Assembly: GCA_950022295.1 (NCBI GenBank)
Contig: OX465600.1
Coordinates: forward strand, 5,518,001 to 5,582,000
Origin: Bromus sterilis
Taxonomy: Eukaryota > Streptophyta > Magnoliopsida > Poales > Poaceae
Direction of reading: 5' to 3'
Length of the DNA: 64,000 nt
Shown here piece by piece: positions 10,518 through 20,778 of this stretch (its first letter is position 1; each line of letters starts with the position of its first letter). The translations under genes and the position numbers were made by a program. The notes under the pieces were generated by a model. That model was not told the DNA's origin and ran no database searches. It saw only the letters and a list, made by a program, of their open reading frames with translations.

Positions 10518-11907
10518 CTAAATTATTGAGAAGAGGGACCAGGCGACCGTGACATGTAACTTGCAGGCACCAACGTTGAGCACACCACAACTTCTACCGG
10601 CCTTCTTTGGTGTGAAAACTATGTCGTCTCTTGTAGTAATTTGTGCATGTTGTGCCACGACGATGGAGACTCTAAGCTTTCCTCCTTTGAGTTGTACAGA
10701 GACAACACGCCGTGTAAGCTTGATAAGGCCATCATCAGCAATGGCAAGCAATTCGTTGTCATCTCCAGTAGCAAGCAGCAAAACTTCAAGATCATCGATG
10801 CCTAAAATACTGGCGGTGAATATACATTGAGAACCATCCGGCCATGTTGAACCACCAACTAGTTGTACACTGATTGTCGCCTCCACAGATTTTTCAATGA
10901 TACGGCATGCAAACTCGAGTGTGCTACGCTTGCTAGTGTTATGTCGATCAAAGCAATACGACCCATTGTCTCTAAACTCTTTGTAAAGGAAACTTAGATC
11001 TTTATCCTCAGACTCAGTAATGCCCTTCACTTTGAGCACCACCTCGAAGAACCCAGGATCAAAATCGGGCACGATGGCACGAGTAGGACCCGTCAGCGAA
11101 AGGTATGGGTGCTACATGTAACATTATTTCATTAGTCGGTTGAGTAACTAAGCTAATAATACCAATAAATTTATTGGCGTGCATGCATAATACCTCTGTC
11201 CCAAAAAGCTTGTCACTATTTTAGTTTAAATTTGAAGTAAAACCATGACAAGCTTTTTGGCACGAAGGGAGTAGATGGGACGACGAAGATGAATTGATAA
11301 ATGAACACGACAAGGAATGAATGTGTACGTACCGTTTCAGTGATGGTTTGGCAATTATTTCTTGAACGGGCGAAGATGATATTATGTTCACGTAAATCCG
11401 AGACGTCGCGGGCCGCGATCGTACCAAAGACTTGTAGTGGCCATTCTAAGCCCCCTTTTATCTCTGCGACTTTGATGAAAAAGATCTGTAAGGTATCTCG
11501 GGCGCGGCTGCGGTGGCGATCAGGGTGCTCATCGGTGTAACGCATTGGAGGGATAGATGCTGCATCGATTAATCATGCATGGAGGTTATTCAGCTATGTA
11601 ATATATACCAGCATAATGACACATATATGTATGCATAATTGCATAGTCTATTCTGTTTGTAGATCCCTAGGAATGAAGAAAAAGCAGAGGTAGGTAGCTT
11701 ACTGGTGTCCTCGAAGCGATGGTGTTGTGAGTCGTTCCACCAATAAGCACGGTAGGATCCAGCGTCGTTGGCTTCTTGGTCAGACTCGTTCAGGTTAGGG
11801 TGCCAGTGCTCCTCCTCCGACCAGGCGTCATGCGCGGCCATCGTCTTGTCGTGGTGTCTCTTCCTCCTCGCCGCCTCCTCCTCCTCCTCCTCGTGAGCGT
11901 CGGCCAT
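10518..11907 (-). CDS. DUF6598 domain protein, intact copy 3
   Basis: Three exons on the minus strand: 11703-11907 (ATG at 11907), 11333-11559 and 10518-11111, all with GT/AG borders. They total 1026 nt, encoding 341 residues plus stop. The N-terminus is acidic (MADAHEEEEEEAARR) followed by SEEEHWHPN. The middle carries FFIKVAEIKGGLEWPLQVFG and TIAARD. The long third exon starts at HPYLSLTGPTRAI and includes LKVKGITESEDKDL, SVEATISVQLVGGSTW and FTPKKAGRSCGVLNVGA. This matches the grass DUF6598 family as I know it; the molecular function is not established and I see no signal peptide or membrane segment. It is the only copy of the five with every exon, frame and the start codon preserved. It is divergent from the F-box gene, with 339 bp between the start codons. 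Intron 2 holds a small Stowaway MITE. Confidence 0.85.
11193..11271. mobile_element. Stowaway-like MITE, 79 bp
   Basis: Nearly perfect inverted ends (CCTCTGTCCCAAAAAGCTTGTC and, inverted, GACAAGCTTTTTGGCACGAAGG with a gap), flanked by TA on both sides (11191-11192 and 11272-11273). This is the Tc1/Mariner signature. It sits in intron 2 of the intact DUF6598 gene. Confidence 0.8.
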
Positions 11908-12246
11908 GATGATGATCTCCTCTATCGGCCGATGCGTTTCTTCTCTATCCTCCCGGCGGCCGGCCGGAATTACAGATCGAGTCCGCCGTCAAAAAAGAGA
12001 GAGAAAGAGGGAGTCAGGTACCTACTTCAACAGAAAAGGAGTATTGATAGCATACGTCATGATCGATACATGCATGCAGGACAAACGTACGTATACGTGA
12101 CACCGTATACATGTGATCGGCTACCATATAAGTACCCAACGCCAACAGATTGGATCTTTACACCGGCGAAAGAAAACAAATTAGATCGATACACCATAGG
12201 CGCACGCGGCGGCGCAGCAGCTAAGATCGACCACGGCGACGGCGGC
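11908..12246. promoter_or_regulatory. shared divergent promoter, DUF6598 / F-box
   Basis: 339 bp separate two start codons that point away from each other, so both promoters must lie here unless the leaders contain introns. A TATA-like CATATAAG lies near 12125, about 120 bp before the F-box ATG. The region is conserved in the inverted copy at 43986-44284 (shared GATCGATACATGCATGCAGG-like stretch, TACGTATACGTGACACCG, CCAACAGATTGGATCTTTAC). Coordinated expression is an inference from this geometry. Confidence 0.6.
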
Positions 12247-13473
12247 ATGACTACCCCACCTGCAGCAGGAGTCTCGTTGCCGTACCATGCCATCTTCGAC
12301 ATTCTCTCCAGGACGCCCGTCAAGTCCATCTGCCGCTTCCGATGCGTGTCCAGGGGATGGCTCCACCTCCTCTCTAACAACCCCGTCTTCGCCGCCGCGC
12401 ACAGGCGCCGCCACGGCCCGCTCCTCGTCGACTCAGGGTCCTTCCATGAGGAAGAGCCCCCCGGAGGCCGCGACTTGCGGCTCCTCGACATGAACGGCCA
12501 CGTGGTCAGGGTCATCAAGGGCGCCGGCGGCTTCGGGATGATGTGCAACACCAGCGTCGACGGCCTCCTCTGCGTCAACGGCGCTTCCAGTTGCGACGGG
12601 GTTCAGGTGGTCGATCCGGCCACCGGGGAGGTGCTAGCAAGGAGCCCGCAGCTGGACGTGGTCGACCACGGCGCGTTCCCTTTCGTCGCCACGCGCTACT
12701 ACAACATCTTTGGCTTCGGCCGTGCCGCCGTCTCCGGTGACTACAAGCTCATCCGCCTCGTCGACGATGGCAGCTGCCAGGCCTTCACTTTGGGACCCGG
12801 CGGCCCTAGAGGGTGGAGGAAAGTGCAGACGCCGCCGATCCACTTCCGCTCAAACCGAAACTTTCCGGTCGCCATCGATGGCATCCTCTACTTTTTAGAG
12901 GAGGCCAAGCACCAACACGACGACTCCTTGCACTGCTTCGACCTCGAAAGCGAGCGATGGATGCCCGGGGTGATCCAAGGTCCACGGAAATCATATGGGG
13001 AAAAGAGGTGGAGGGACACACTCGCGTTACGCATAACAGAGCTTAATGGTGCCTTGTGCATGGTGCAGTCTGTGTGCGAGGACATGTACACCGCCAAACT
13101 ACCGGGCGATCCGTTCACCGACATATGGATCATGGACACTAATAATTCTGACAAGACAAACTGTTGGATCAAGGCGTACACGATCCTAATGGCCCCGTCT
13201 ACGTACCGTTATATGCCCCTCTGGGTGATGCACGACCGAAAGTTGCTTCTTCAATGCTCTTTTACTAAGCGTGATGATGGTGGTAATAGGGAACGATTGT
13301 TGATGCTTCAGATCTATGATCCTCTCACCGACACATGCACTGATGTTACTGGAACGCCAAGTGACCTCGCCGGTAGAATTGGGCTATGTAGCTTTCACTT
13401 GGACCATCGTATGTCGTCCAATAATATGTTAGCACTTTTCTTAGACCAAGCATTGTTATCTTTCAGTAACTAG
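12247..13473 (+). CDS. F-box protein with F-box-associated domain
   Basis: A single-exon frame of 408 residues. The start at 12247 (MTTPPAAG) is chosen because the F-box begins soon after it. The upstream part of the same open frame reads through the promoter and the divergent gene's first exon. The F-box occupies about residues 14-58 (LPYHAIFDILSRTPVKSICR, then RCVSRGW), the part expected to bind SKP1 in an SCF ubiquitin ligase. The remainder looks like an F-box-associated beta-propeller-type domain (VVDPATGEVLARSPQ, FGFGRAAVSGDYKLIRLV, LYFLEEA, WIMDTN), the presumed substrate-binding half. Length and layout are typical of the large grass FBA family. A truncated inverted copy lies at 43371-43985 and a 3' fragment at 1579-1975. 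The substrate is unknown. Confidence 0.9.
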   Translation: MTTPPAAGVSLPYHAIFDILSRTPVKSICRFRCVSRGWLHLLSNNPVFAAAHRRRHGPLLVDSGSFHEEEPPGGRDLRLLDMNGHVVRVIKGAGGFGMMCNTSVDGLLCVNGASSCDGVQVVDPATGEVLARSPQLDVVDHGAFPFVATRYYNIFGFGRAAVSGDYKLIRLVDDGSCQAFTLGPGGPRGWRKVQTPPIHFRSNRNFPVAIDGILYFLEEAKHQHDDSLHCFDLESERWMPGVIQGPRKSYGEKRWRDTLALRITELNGALCMVQSVCEDMYTAKLPGDPFTDIWIMDTNNSDKTNCWIKAYTILMAPSTYRYMPLWVMHDRKLLLQCSFTKRDDGGNRERLLMLQIYDPLTDTCTDVTGTPSDLAGRIGLCSFHLDHRMSSNNMLALFLDQALLSFSN

Positions 13474-14662
13474 CTAGCTAGTTAAAAAAGAAGTTGTGAA
13501 CGAGCACTTACCTGTGTATGGCTTTTTCTCCATGAACTGTTTTTCTTTTCTTTTCAAGTAGCTTTTTTCCTTGCATTGTGAGCAAGATATAGGGATTTAT
13601 GATATATGATGAATACTAATAATAATAATGTTGGTTGGTGTTTTTATCACCATCTTCATCACATTATTGTACAAGATGATGATTTATATTGTGGCGATGA
13701 AGAAACATATCTATAAAGAGACATTCTCCCAATTTCCATGGTCAAAAGCAACAGTATGTATATTTGAAAAAATCACTTATTTTCTCTGAAAATTTCAGAT
13801 AATGTTCAAACTCATGGGTGCAAATTCCTTGGATTTTGTAGCCCGCTTCTTCAAGAATTTATCCACTTATATATCCTAGTTGAATTTACAAACCCTCATC
13901 TTCGCAAAATGCATCTTCTTTCACTTGAAATCAACATAATGGCAGTGCTCTAGTTAATGATCATGGCATGTGTTTGTATTCCAATCAGTTGGTGGTCTCA
14001 TGGAGGTTGACAATGTTTGTCGCGTTTCATCGGTGCCTTGCTGCTACTCTCTTCATTCCAAAAATAATTTGGACTAAAACCACGACACCTGTTTTGGAAA
14101 GAAAGAGATAGCCATGACGATATTATGAACAACATCGACAAGCGCGGCAATGTGGACGTACGGCAATGTGTGATCCGGGCATGCCCATGATATGTCTAAC
14201 AGTGTTTCTTAGTTATATGTAGCGTATGTTTAGTATGGAAGAATAATGCGTAGGGTGTATCTAGATCTCAGTCGACTAAGACTTAACGAAGTCTGAATCA
14301 GATGGTATAATATGTACAAAAAAAAGTTTTCTTTGTACGAATTTTCACACACAATCTCACGAATACAACATCGACTAAGACTTCCTTAGGTCTTAGTCGA
14401 CTGAGATTTAGCAATTCCGTAATGGATAGGTACCATGCATGTGTTGCACTTGCATGCCTCTTGGGCATGCAGTCGGGTACGATACGAACGTATGTGTGAG
14501 AGGAACTAGCTAGGATTGCAAGGAAAAACTGGATTCAAACTAATTTGAATTTGGTTGGTAGCTGTCCATCCATCCACCCACACACTCACACAGCTTATCC
14601 AAATACACGGCCGAAGCCAGTTCCCGTTCTAGCCAAAGAGAAAGAGAAGACACACGATACTT
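13474..14662. other. 3' flank of the F-box gene, no gene
   Basis: 13474-14065 is downstream flank. The part from about 13700 to 14065 is duplicated, inverted, at about 43045-43400. CTCTTCATTCCAAAAATAATTTGG near 14049 looks like a single Stowaway-type end. An inverted pair CTCAGTCGACTAAGACTTA / TAAGTCTTAGTCGACTGAG-like (14267-14405) may be another degraded MITE of about 140 bp. No coding sequence was recognised. Confidence 0.5.
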
Positions 14663-16602
14663 AGAGCATCTCCATCCGTTCGGTCCTCTAAGCCGTTTTT
14701 CGGCGTTATTTTAGCGTCGCTTGGGGGGCGCTCGGGCGGCGAAAACGACTTGGAACGACCGGCCCTCCAGTCGTGGCCTCATAGCGGCCCCTCACGTTAG
14801 GCCCAATTTTGATAAAAACACGCGAATTTAAACGAATTTTAGCCGAATTCATAATATTTGGTCTAATTTACATAGTATCAATTAAAAAATAAAAATAAAC
14901 TGCTGAAAAGCAAAAAAAGAGTAAAGGAGCTCCTTGTCGAGCTCCCCGCCGCCTCCTCCGGTGCCTCCTCCAGCGTAGGCGTCGTCCTTGGGCTCGCGCT
15001 TCACGGCGGCCTGTGCACTACATGTGTCGCCGGCCCCTCCTCCTTCGGTGCCGCAGCGGTGCCTCGTCATCAGTGTTGTCGAACACCACCGTCGCCGGAT
15101 CAACCGGCGGCGGCGGTGTGCGGGCTTGCTGCAGCTGGTGCTGCCCTCTCCCCGCGCCGCCGGCCGGATCCTCGCCGCCTCGGCGCGCTTCTTCGCGTCG
15201 AAGAAGTCCCACGCCTTCCTCTGGCACTCCATCTCGCCGAGGAGTTAGTCCTTCTTCGCCCAGGCGAGGCCGGCGTCTTCCTCCTCGTCGTCTTCCGCGG
15301 CGGCCGGAGGGGGCTCGACGACCTCCTTCTTCGGTTTGAGCCGAGAAATGAGGCCCCGACGAGGTGGAGGTGGAGCCGCTGAGGAGGAGCCGCCGGAGCC
15401 GCCGATGACGACGCCGCCGAAACGCGTGCGACGACCAAGGAGCGTCGTCCCCGGCTCGGTCTTGACGTGGAGGAACGCCAGCGGCGAGTACGCCGGCCCG
15501 GACGAGTGCGAGCCGGTGGAGCGGGACGCCGACCCGCTGGACGACGAGGACGTCGCCCCGTCCATGCCCCTCGGCAGGGTCGCCCACACCGGCGTGCTGC
15601 GAGTGTACGAGTGGCGGGCCGCCGATTCATACCCCAATGGTGGGTACTGGAGCCGCGGCGCGTTGCCCTCCTCGATGTAGCGGAGGACGTAGGGGAGGGT
15701 GCGCCCCTCCGTGCTCCACCATCGCCGCCGGCCGTCGCGGTTCTGCCGGCCCGCCATCGGATGGAGGCCGTTGGTGGAGGCGATCGCCTCGGCGCGGCGC
15801 TGCTCGAAGTATGACGTCCAGCCGTCCACGTTGGACGGCGAGTTCGCCGGGTCGGCGCGCTCGGCCTTCGTCATGGTCGCCCGAACGGCCTCGACCTCCA
15901 TGTCGAAGGGGGCGCCCTCCTTTGGCACCGACGCCACCAGCACGCCGCCGTTGCTGAGCACCCAGTCGTGCGGGGGGCGCGTGTCCGGCGGGCAGGGGTA
16001 GCCGGCCTGCGCGAGGAGGATCGCCTCCATCAGGAGGAGGCTGCGGAGGGTGAAGTCGTTCCTGTCGAGCCCGTCCATGGCGGCGAGTGATGGGCGGAGC
16101 GCGTCGAGAGGAGGAGGAGACGAGTGGAGTGTGCGGCGTTTCACGACGGCGAGGCGAGGCCGCTTTTATATAGCGGAGCGGCGTGTACACGCGGCGAGAC
16201 ATTCGGCGGCGCTGTGGGCGGCGATTGGACTACTCATCGCGGCCGCATTGAATCGCCTGCCGCGGCGATTGGACTCGACTCCGACGCCGCATTGATTCCC
16301 CTGCGGCGGCACCAGGAGCGGGGAAGACGAGGCGAGAGGATGAGGGCGCCGCGTGGGAAGACGCCGACAGGTGTTGCCGTGGACGCGGCGCGCGCGAACG
16401 GTTTTCATGTTCGCGCCGTTTTCTTTCATCCGACGCCCCCAAGCGACCCCAACGCATTGGGTCGGCTTGGGATCGCTGGACTCAAATTTGGCTCAATGCA
16501 ACGCTTTTTTGGCCCTTGGAAACGCAACTGAGCGAAATTCGTTCGTCCGACGTAAATAACGTCGGTTTGGGGGGCTCTTGGGGGCGCGGATGGAGATGCT
16601 CT
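14663..16602. mobile_element. class II element with ~16-bp inverted ends
   Basis: The left end AGAGCATCTCCATCCG and the right end CGGATGGAGATGCTCT are perfect inverted repeats about 1.94 kb apart. Subterminal regions share GGGGCGCTCGGGCGGCG-like and GGGGGGCTCTTGGGGGCGCGG runs. The interior is very GC-rich and carries a decayed minus-strand gene. The 8-9 bp flanks (CGATACTT / TATACAAG) are at best a weak target duplication, so I do not assign a superfamily; Mutator-like is one possibility. Confidence 0.65.
15000..16078 (-). pseudogene. transposon-carried ORF, function unknown
   Basis: The frame starts at ATG 16078 (MDGLDRNDFTLRSLLLMEA). It contains PPHDWVLSNGGVLVASVPKE, WWSTEGRTLPYVLRYIEEGN and an acidic stretch (EDDEEEDAGLAW). 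An in-frame TAA at 15245-15247 interrupts it, and the same frame then continues as LLGEMECQRKAWDFFDAKK. Further on, the sensible continuation (VVFDNTDDEAPLRHR) lies in another frame. It is therefore broken by at least one stop and one frameshift. I recognise no catalytic domain. Frames of this general type recur inside Triticeae DNA elements. Confidence 0.55.
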
Positions 16603-16784
16603 TATACAAGAGGCTCAACGTGTGACACCCCCGCTCGGCCACTCGGGGTTGTGGTTCCACTTGGGCCTTGTTTCGCTTGGAGACGATGTTGGCGTCTCAT
16701 CTCTTCCTTCCGTTGTCGACACTCTCGTTGCCGGATGGGCAACAGTGGCCTTGATTCCCTCCTAGTCTGACGAAGGAGTGGTGC

Positions 16785-18807
16785 TGACAGTATGTTCAGG
16801 CGAGAGCAAAGCAACAAACTCGGCGGATGCTAAACCTAGTATTTTCTTTAGCCCAAATACCCGGGTGGGGGTAAGAGAGGAGATGTGCGCTGGATTGAAT
16901 ATACTCACAGAAGCCCTATCTGATACATATCTTGGTTTACCTTCTATGGTGGGAGTGGATAGATCGGATTGTTTCCAACATCTTATCGATAGGGTTTGTC
17001 AAAGACTGAAAGGATGGAAGGAGAAATCTCTATCAATGCAAGGAAAATAAGTGCTAATTAAAGCAGTAGCCCAAGCGATTCCATCATACGCAATGTCAGT
17101 GTTTAAACTGCCCAAAAATATCTGCAAATCTATAACAGATGAGATATCTGGTTTTTGGTGGGGAGACTCGGAAGAAAAAAAGAAGATGCATTGGTTCTCT
17201 TGGTGGAAATTATGTGTACCAAAGCGACAAGGGGGGCTAGGGTTTAGAGACTTGCACAGTTTTAATCTTGCTATGTTAGCAAAGCAGTGCTGGCGTCTAA
17301 TCCAGAACCCGGAATCTCTTTGTGCACGAGTACTGAGTGCCAAATACTATCCAGATGGAGATGTGCTTAAAGCTGGACCAAAAAAGGGATCATCGTTTAC
17401 ATGGCAAAGCATTGTTCAAGGGATTCAAACTTTTAAAAGGGGATGCATTTGGAGAGTTGGTACAGGATCACAAATCAACATTTGGCAGGATCCTTGGATT
17501 CCAGCTAGCTGCAACCGCAAAGTTATAATGCCGAGGGGTGCAATTATGTTGGATAAAGTGGAAGAGCTTATTGACCCACATACTGGTCAGTGGGATGAAG
17601 CGCTAATTTGTGACGTCTTCTCCCCTGTCGATGCGCAAAGAATTCTCCAAATAACATTGCATCCGAATGCTATGGAGGACGTGCTGGCCTGGCACTATAC
17701 AAAAACTAGGACGTTTTCGGTCCGGTCTGCGTATCACATTGAATATGAGCATCTTCATGGCAGGCAACGACGTCTCGAAGAACAAGGGAACTCGGAGATA
17801 AACCAGGTCTGGCATAGGATTTGGTCCTTGAAAGTGCCTGGTAAGGTCAGACACTTTGTCTGGAAGGTGTTGCACGGTGTGCTGCCCAGCGTAGGAGTTC
17901 TTGCCTCAAGACATATATCAGTTTCTCCCCAGTGTCCAGTCTGCCGAGTAGGTTATGAGGATATCCAGCATGTTCTCTTTACCTGTTGCAGAGCAAAGGA
18001 AATCTGGTCTAGCCTGCAGCTTATGGAAGACATCAATCATGCAGTAGTGCAAGACCGTTCGGGCTCAGTCTCTATGGAGATACTGACGGGACTGACAGGG
18101 AAGATGCATGAAATAACGAAGGCCGAACTAGTAGCGGTGGCGTCTTGGCATATATGGTGGCAACGTAGGCAGTTTGTGAGAGGGGTTGCCTTCCCTTCGG
18201 CAGATGCCTCGGCCATCTCTATCAGAGTTCTAGCAACAAATTTCCTCCGGAGTTGCGACACTAAACATAAGCCGGCTAATGATCGATGGGTAAAGCCAAG
18301 GAGTGGGGTTGTCAAGATAAATGTTGATGCATCTTTTTATGTGGACTCTAATTCAGGAGCAACAGGTGCTGTTGCTAGGGATAATAAGGGCCATTTTATT
18401 GCTGCGGCAACATGGCCTTTACCACATGTTGACACACCTATCTCGGCAAAGATGACTGCTATCCTAAACGGGCTTTATCTAGCAGCAAGTATTGGCTGTA
18501 GTACCATCGAAGTTGAATCTGATTGCATACCAGCTGTGGACTATGTGAAGCTTGAAGGTGACTATATGGGCTCCGATATTAATGTCGTCAGGGAAATATA
18601 CAACATGGTGACTGAATTTACGCAAGTCAAGTTTCTACATTGTCCAAGAAATGCAAATCAAGTGGCGGACTGTTTGGCCAAGCATGGATTTGTGATAGGA
18701 TCTCACGAACTATGGAATGATTCTCCCCCTGACTTTATCTCTCACTTTATTGTAAACGATATATCTATTACGTGAGGAATAAAGTTTTATGCTTTCAAAA
18801 AAAAAGG
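16785..18807 (+). mobile_element. 5'-truncated LINE with RT tail, zf-RVT, RNase H
   Basis: The retained part of a plant L1-type ORF2 runs from the reverse-transcriptase C-terminal region (16785-17047, with SIFFSPNT and DTYLGLPSMVG) through an in-frame TAA at 17048-17050. It continues as an open 574-codon frame to 18775. This contains KAVAQAIPSYAMSVFKLP, WWKLCVPKRQGGLGFRDL, the zf-RVT region (KVPGKVRHFVWK, CPVCR, H and C ligands) and an RNase H domain (VKINVDASF, IEVESDC, RNANQVADCLAKHG). A short A-run at 18799-18807 marks the 3' end. The RNase H position that is normally Glu (in A-E-x-x-A) reads Lys (SAKMTAI). The catalytic RT core and endonuclease are absent, so it is dead. No target duplication was found. 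Confidence 0.85.
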
Positions 18808-18993
18808 TAGAGTTACCACCCCAAAAGAAAAGAAAAGAAAAACCGGAAGCGGATGTATACTCGTTTTCTGTTGGAGTAGATGAACCGGACTCGATTTGTA
18901 AATTGTAATTCCGGCCGCCGGCAGGTTAATTAAGACGCAAGCGATACTAGGTAACAGGAACAAGAAACGGCCGGGTGGATCAAGGAGATCGGC

Positions 18994-19267
18994 ATAGCCG
19001 ACGCACAAGCACAACAGAAGGAGGAGGAGGAGGAAGAGATAAGATACCAGGCGGAGAAGAGGATGGCCGCGTATGACGCAAAGTCGGAAGAGGAGCATTG
19101 GTGCCCTAACCACAAGCGGGAGTCTAACCTAGAGGCCTACTACGCCGGGCACTACCGCCATGGTTGGAACCACAGCTGGGCCTCCCATGCCTTCGAGGAA
19201 ACCAGTAAGCTGCCTCTCCCTGCTTTTGTTTTCCTAGCCATCCATCCATCCACAAATATGTGCCAAT

Positions 19268-19339
<72 letters not shown>

Positions 19340-20349
19340 TCAGATATTAACCTTGATCAATCTATGCAGCGCCTATCCCATCCATGTCTTGCACCGACAA
19401 GGACGACGACGAGGGCCCTTATCACCGCCGCCCCCACACCAAACCCACCTTACAGATCTTTTTCATCAAAGTCGCAGAGATAAAAGAGGGGTTACAGTGG
19501 CCGCTACAGGTGTTTGGTATGATCGCTGCCCGCGATGTCTTGGATTTCCGCAAACGTAACATCATCTTCGCTCGTTCAAGAAACAATTGCCAGACCATCA
19601 CACAGGAGGTACGTACGTACGTACGTCCCCTCACATATGGATTCCTTCCTTGCCGCGTTCATCACTTACATATATTCATCGCCATCCCATCCCATCTACA
19701 TAAATTTACTTCTCTTCACTTATTTACTTAACCGACTAATATTGTTGCATCTACGTAGCATCCATATCTTTCATTGGCGGGTCCTACTCGTGCCATCGTG
19801 GTCGATTTCGATCCTGGGATCTTCGAGGCCGAGCTTAAAGTGAAGGGCATTACCGAGTCCGAGGATAAGGATCTAAGTTTCTTTTACGTACAGTTCAGAG
19901 AAAATAAGTATAGCTTTGATAGATATTACACTAGCAAGCGTAGCACACTGGAGTTAGCATGTTGCGTCATTGAAGACTCCGTGGAGGCGACAATAAGTTT
20001 GCGACTAGTTGGTGCTTCAACATGGCCAGGCGGTTTTCAATGTGTATTCACCGCGAGTATTTCCGACACAGACGATCTGGAAGTTTTGCTGCTTGCTACC
20101 GGAGAGGACAACGAATCGCTTGCCATTGCTGATGATGATGGCCTCATCAATCTTACACGGCGTGTTGTCTCTGTCAAACTCAAAGGAGGAAAGCTGAGAG
20201 TCTCCGTTGCCGCACAACATGTACAAATTACTATAAGAGACGACATAGTTTTCACGCCAAAGAAGGCCGGTAGAAGTTGTGGTGTGCTCAACGTTGGGGC
20301 CTGCAAGTTACAGGTCACAGTGGCCTGGTCCCTCTTCTCAACATATTAG
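18994..20349 (+). CDS. DUF6598-type gene copy 4, start codon lost
   Basis: Exons are 18994-19204, 19370-19608 and 19759-20349 with GT/AG borders, and the frame is open throughout. The ancestral start, aligned with the ATG of the other copies (followed by GCCGACGC), reads ATA at 18994. The next in-frame ATG is at 19063; starting there gives 323 residues and keeps SEEEHWCPN and everything downstream. Exon 2 encodes FFIKVAEIKEGLQWPLQVFG, exon 3 HPYLSLAGPTRAIVVDFDPG through FTPKKAGRSCGVLNVGACKL. Intron 1 holds a ~68-bp AT microsatellite. The copy may still be translated from the internal ATG with a shorter acidic leader, or may be an early pseudogene. Upstream it keeps remnants of the shared promoter (CGGACTCGATTTGTAAATTG) but no F-box gene. 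Confidence 0.75.
19270..19337. repeat. (AT)n microsatellite, ~34 units
   Basis: An uninterrupted AT dinucleotide run in intron 1 of DUF6598 copy 4. It is likely length-variable. Confidence 0.95.
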
Positions 20350-20778
20350 CTTTGACTAATCTGTAGAAAGAAAAAAGGTTGCTGAATGGGGCCTGGCCCA
20401 CACTTGATGCTCGACATACTGATTATCTACATATTGTTATTTATCAAGTGCCCCCCTCAATTTTTTTTATCAAGTGGCTTATGTCATGGTAACGTGACCA
20501 CTAATATTTCTGTTAGACAATGTAAATTAGTGTGATTTCTTTATCGATCATAATGTTTTGGTGATGCCCAAATGCATTTTCTGTAATTTTGTTGGTATAT
20601 ATACCGCGCACGCCTAGCTAGAATCGACTATCAATACATCATGTCTTTATTGCCTATTCCGGTCAGCGGCGTGGAAAAGATGTCAAACAAGATGGCACAT
20701 CCACCTGTAGCGTGATAAGACCTCTCGCAATGTGTTGTATCATAAGTTAGTACTATCATGCATATAATACTAGCCTAT
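20350..20778. other. 3' flank of DUF6598 copy 4
   Basis: Downstream flank shared with the other copies (GGGGCCTGGCCCACACTTGA, CTACATATTGTTATTT, AAATGCATTTTCTGTAATTT). No gene. Confidence 0.6.

Noticed and set aside
11776..12246. Upstream extension of the F-box open frame (frame opens at 11776)
   Set aside because: It runs antisense through exon 1 of the divergent DUF6598 gene and the promoter, and encodes no conserved sequence. The F-box starts shortly after the ATG at 12247, and the inverted copy shares that start.
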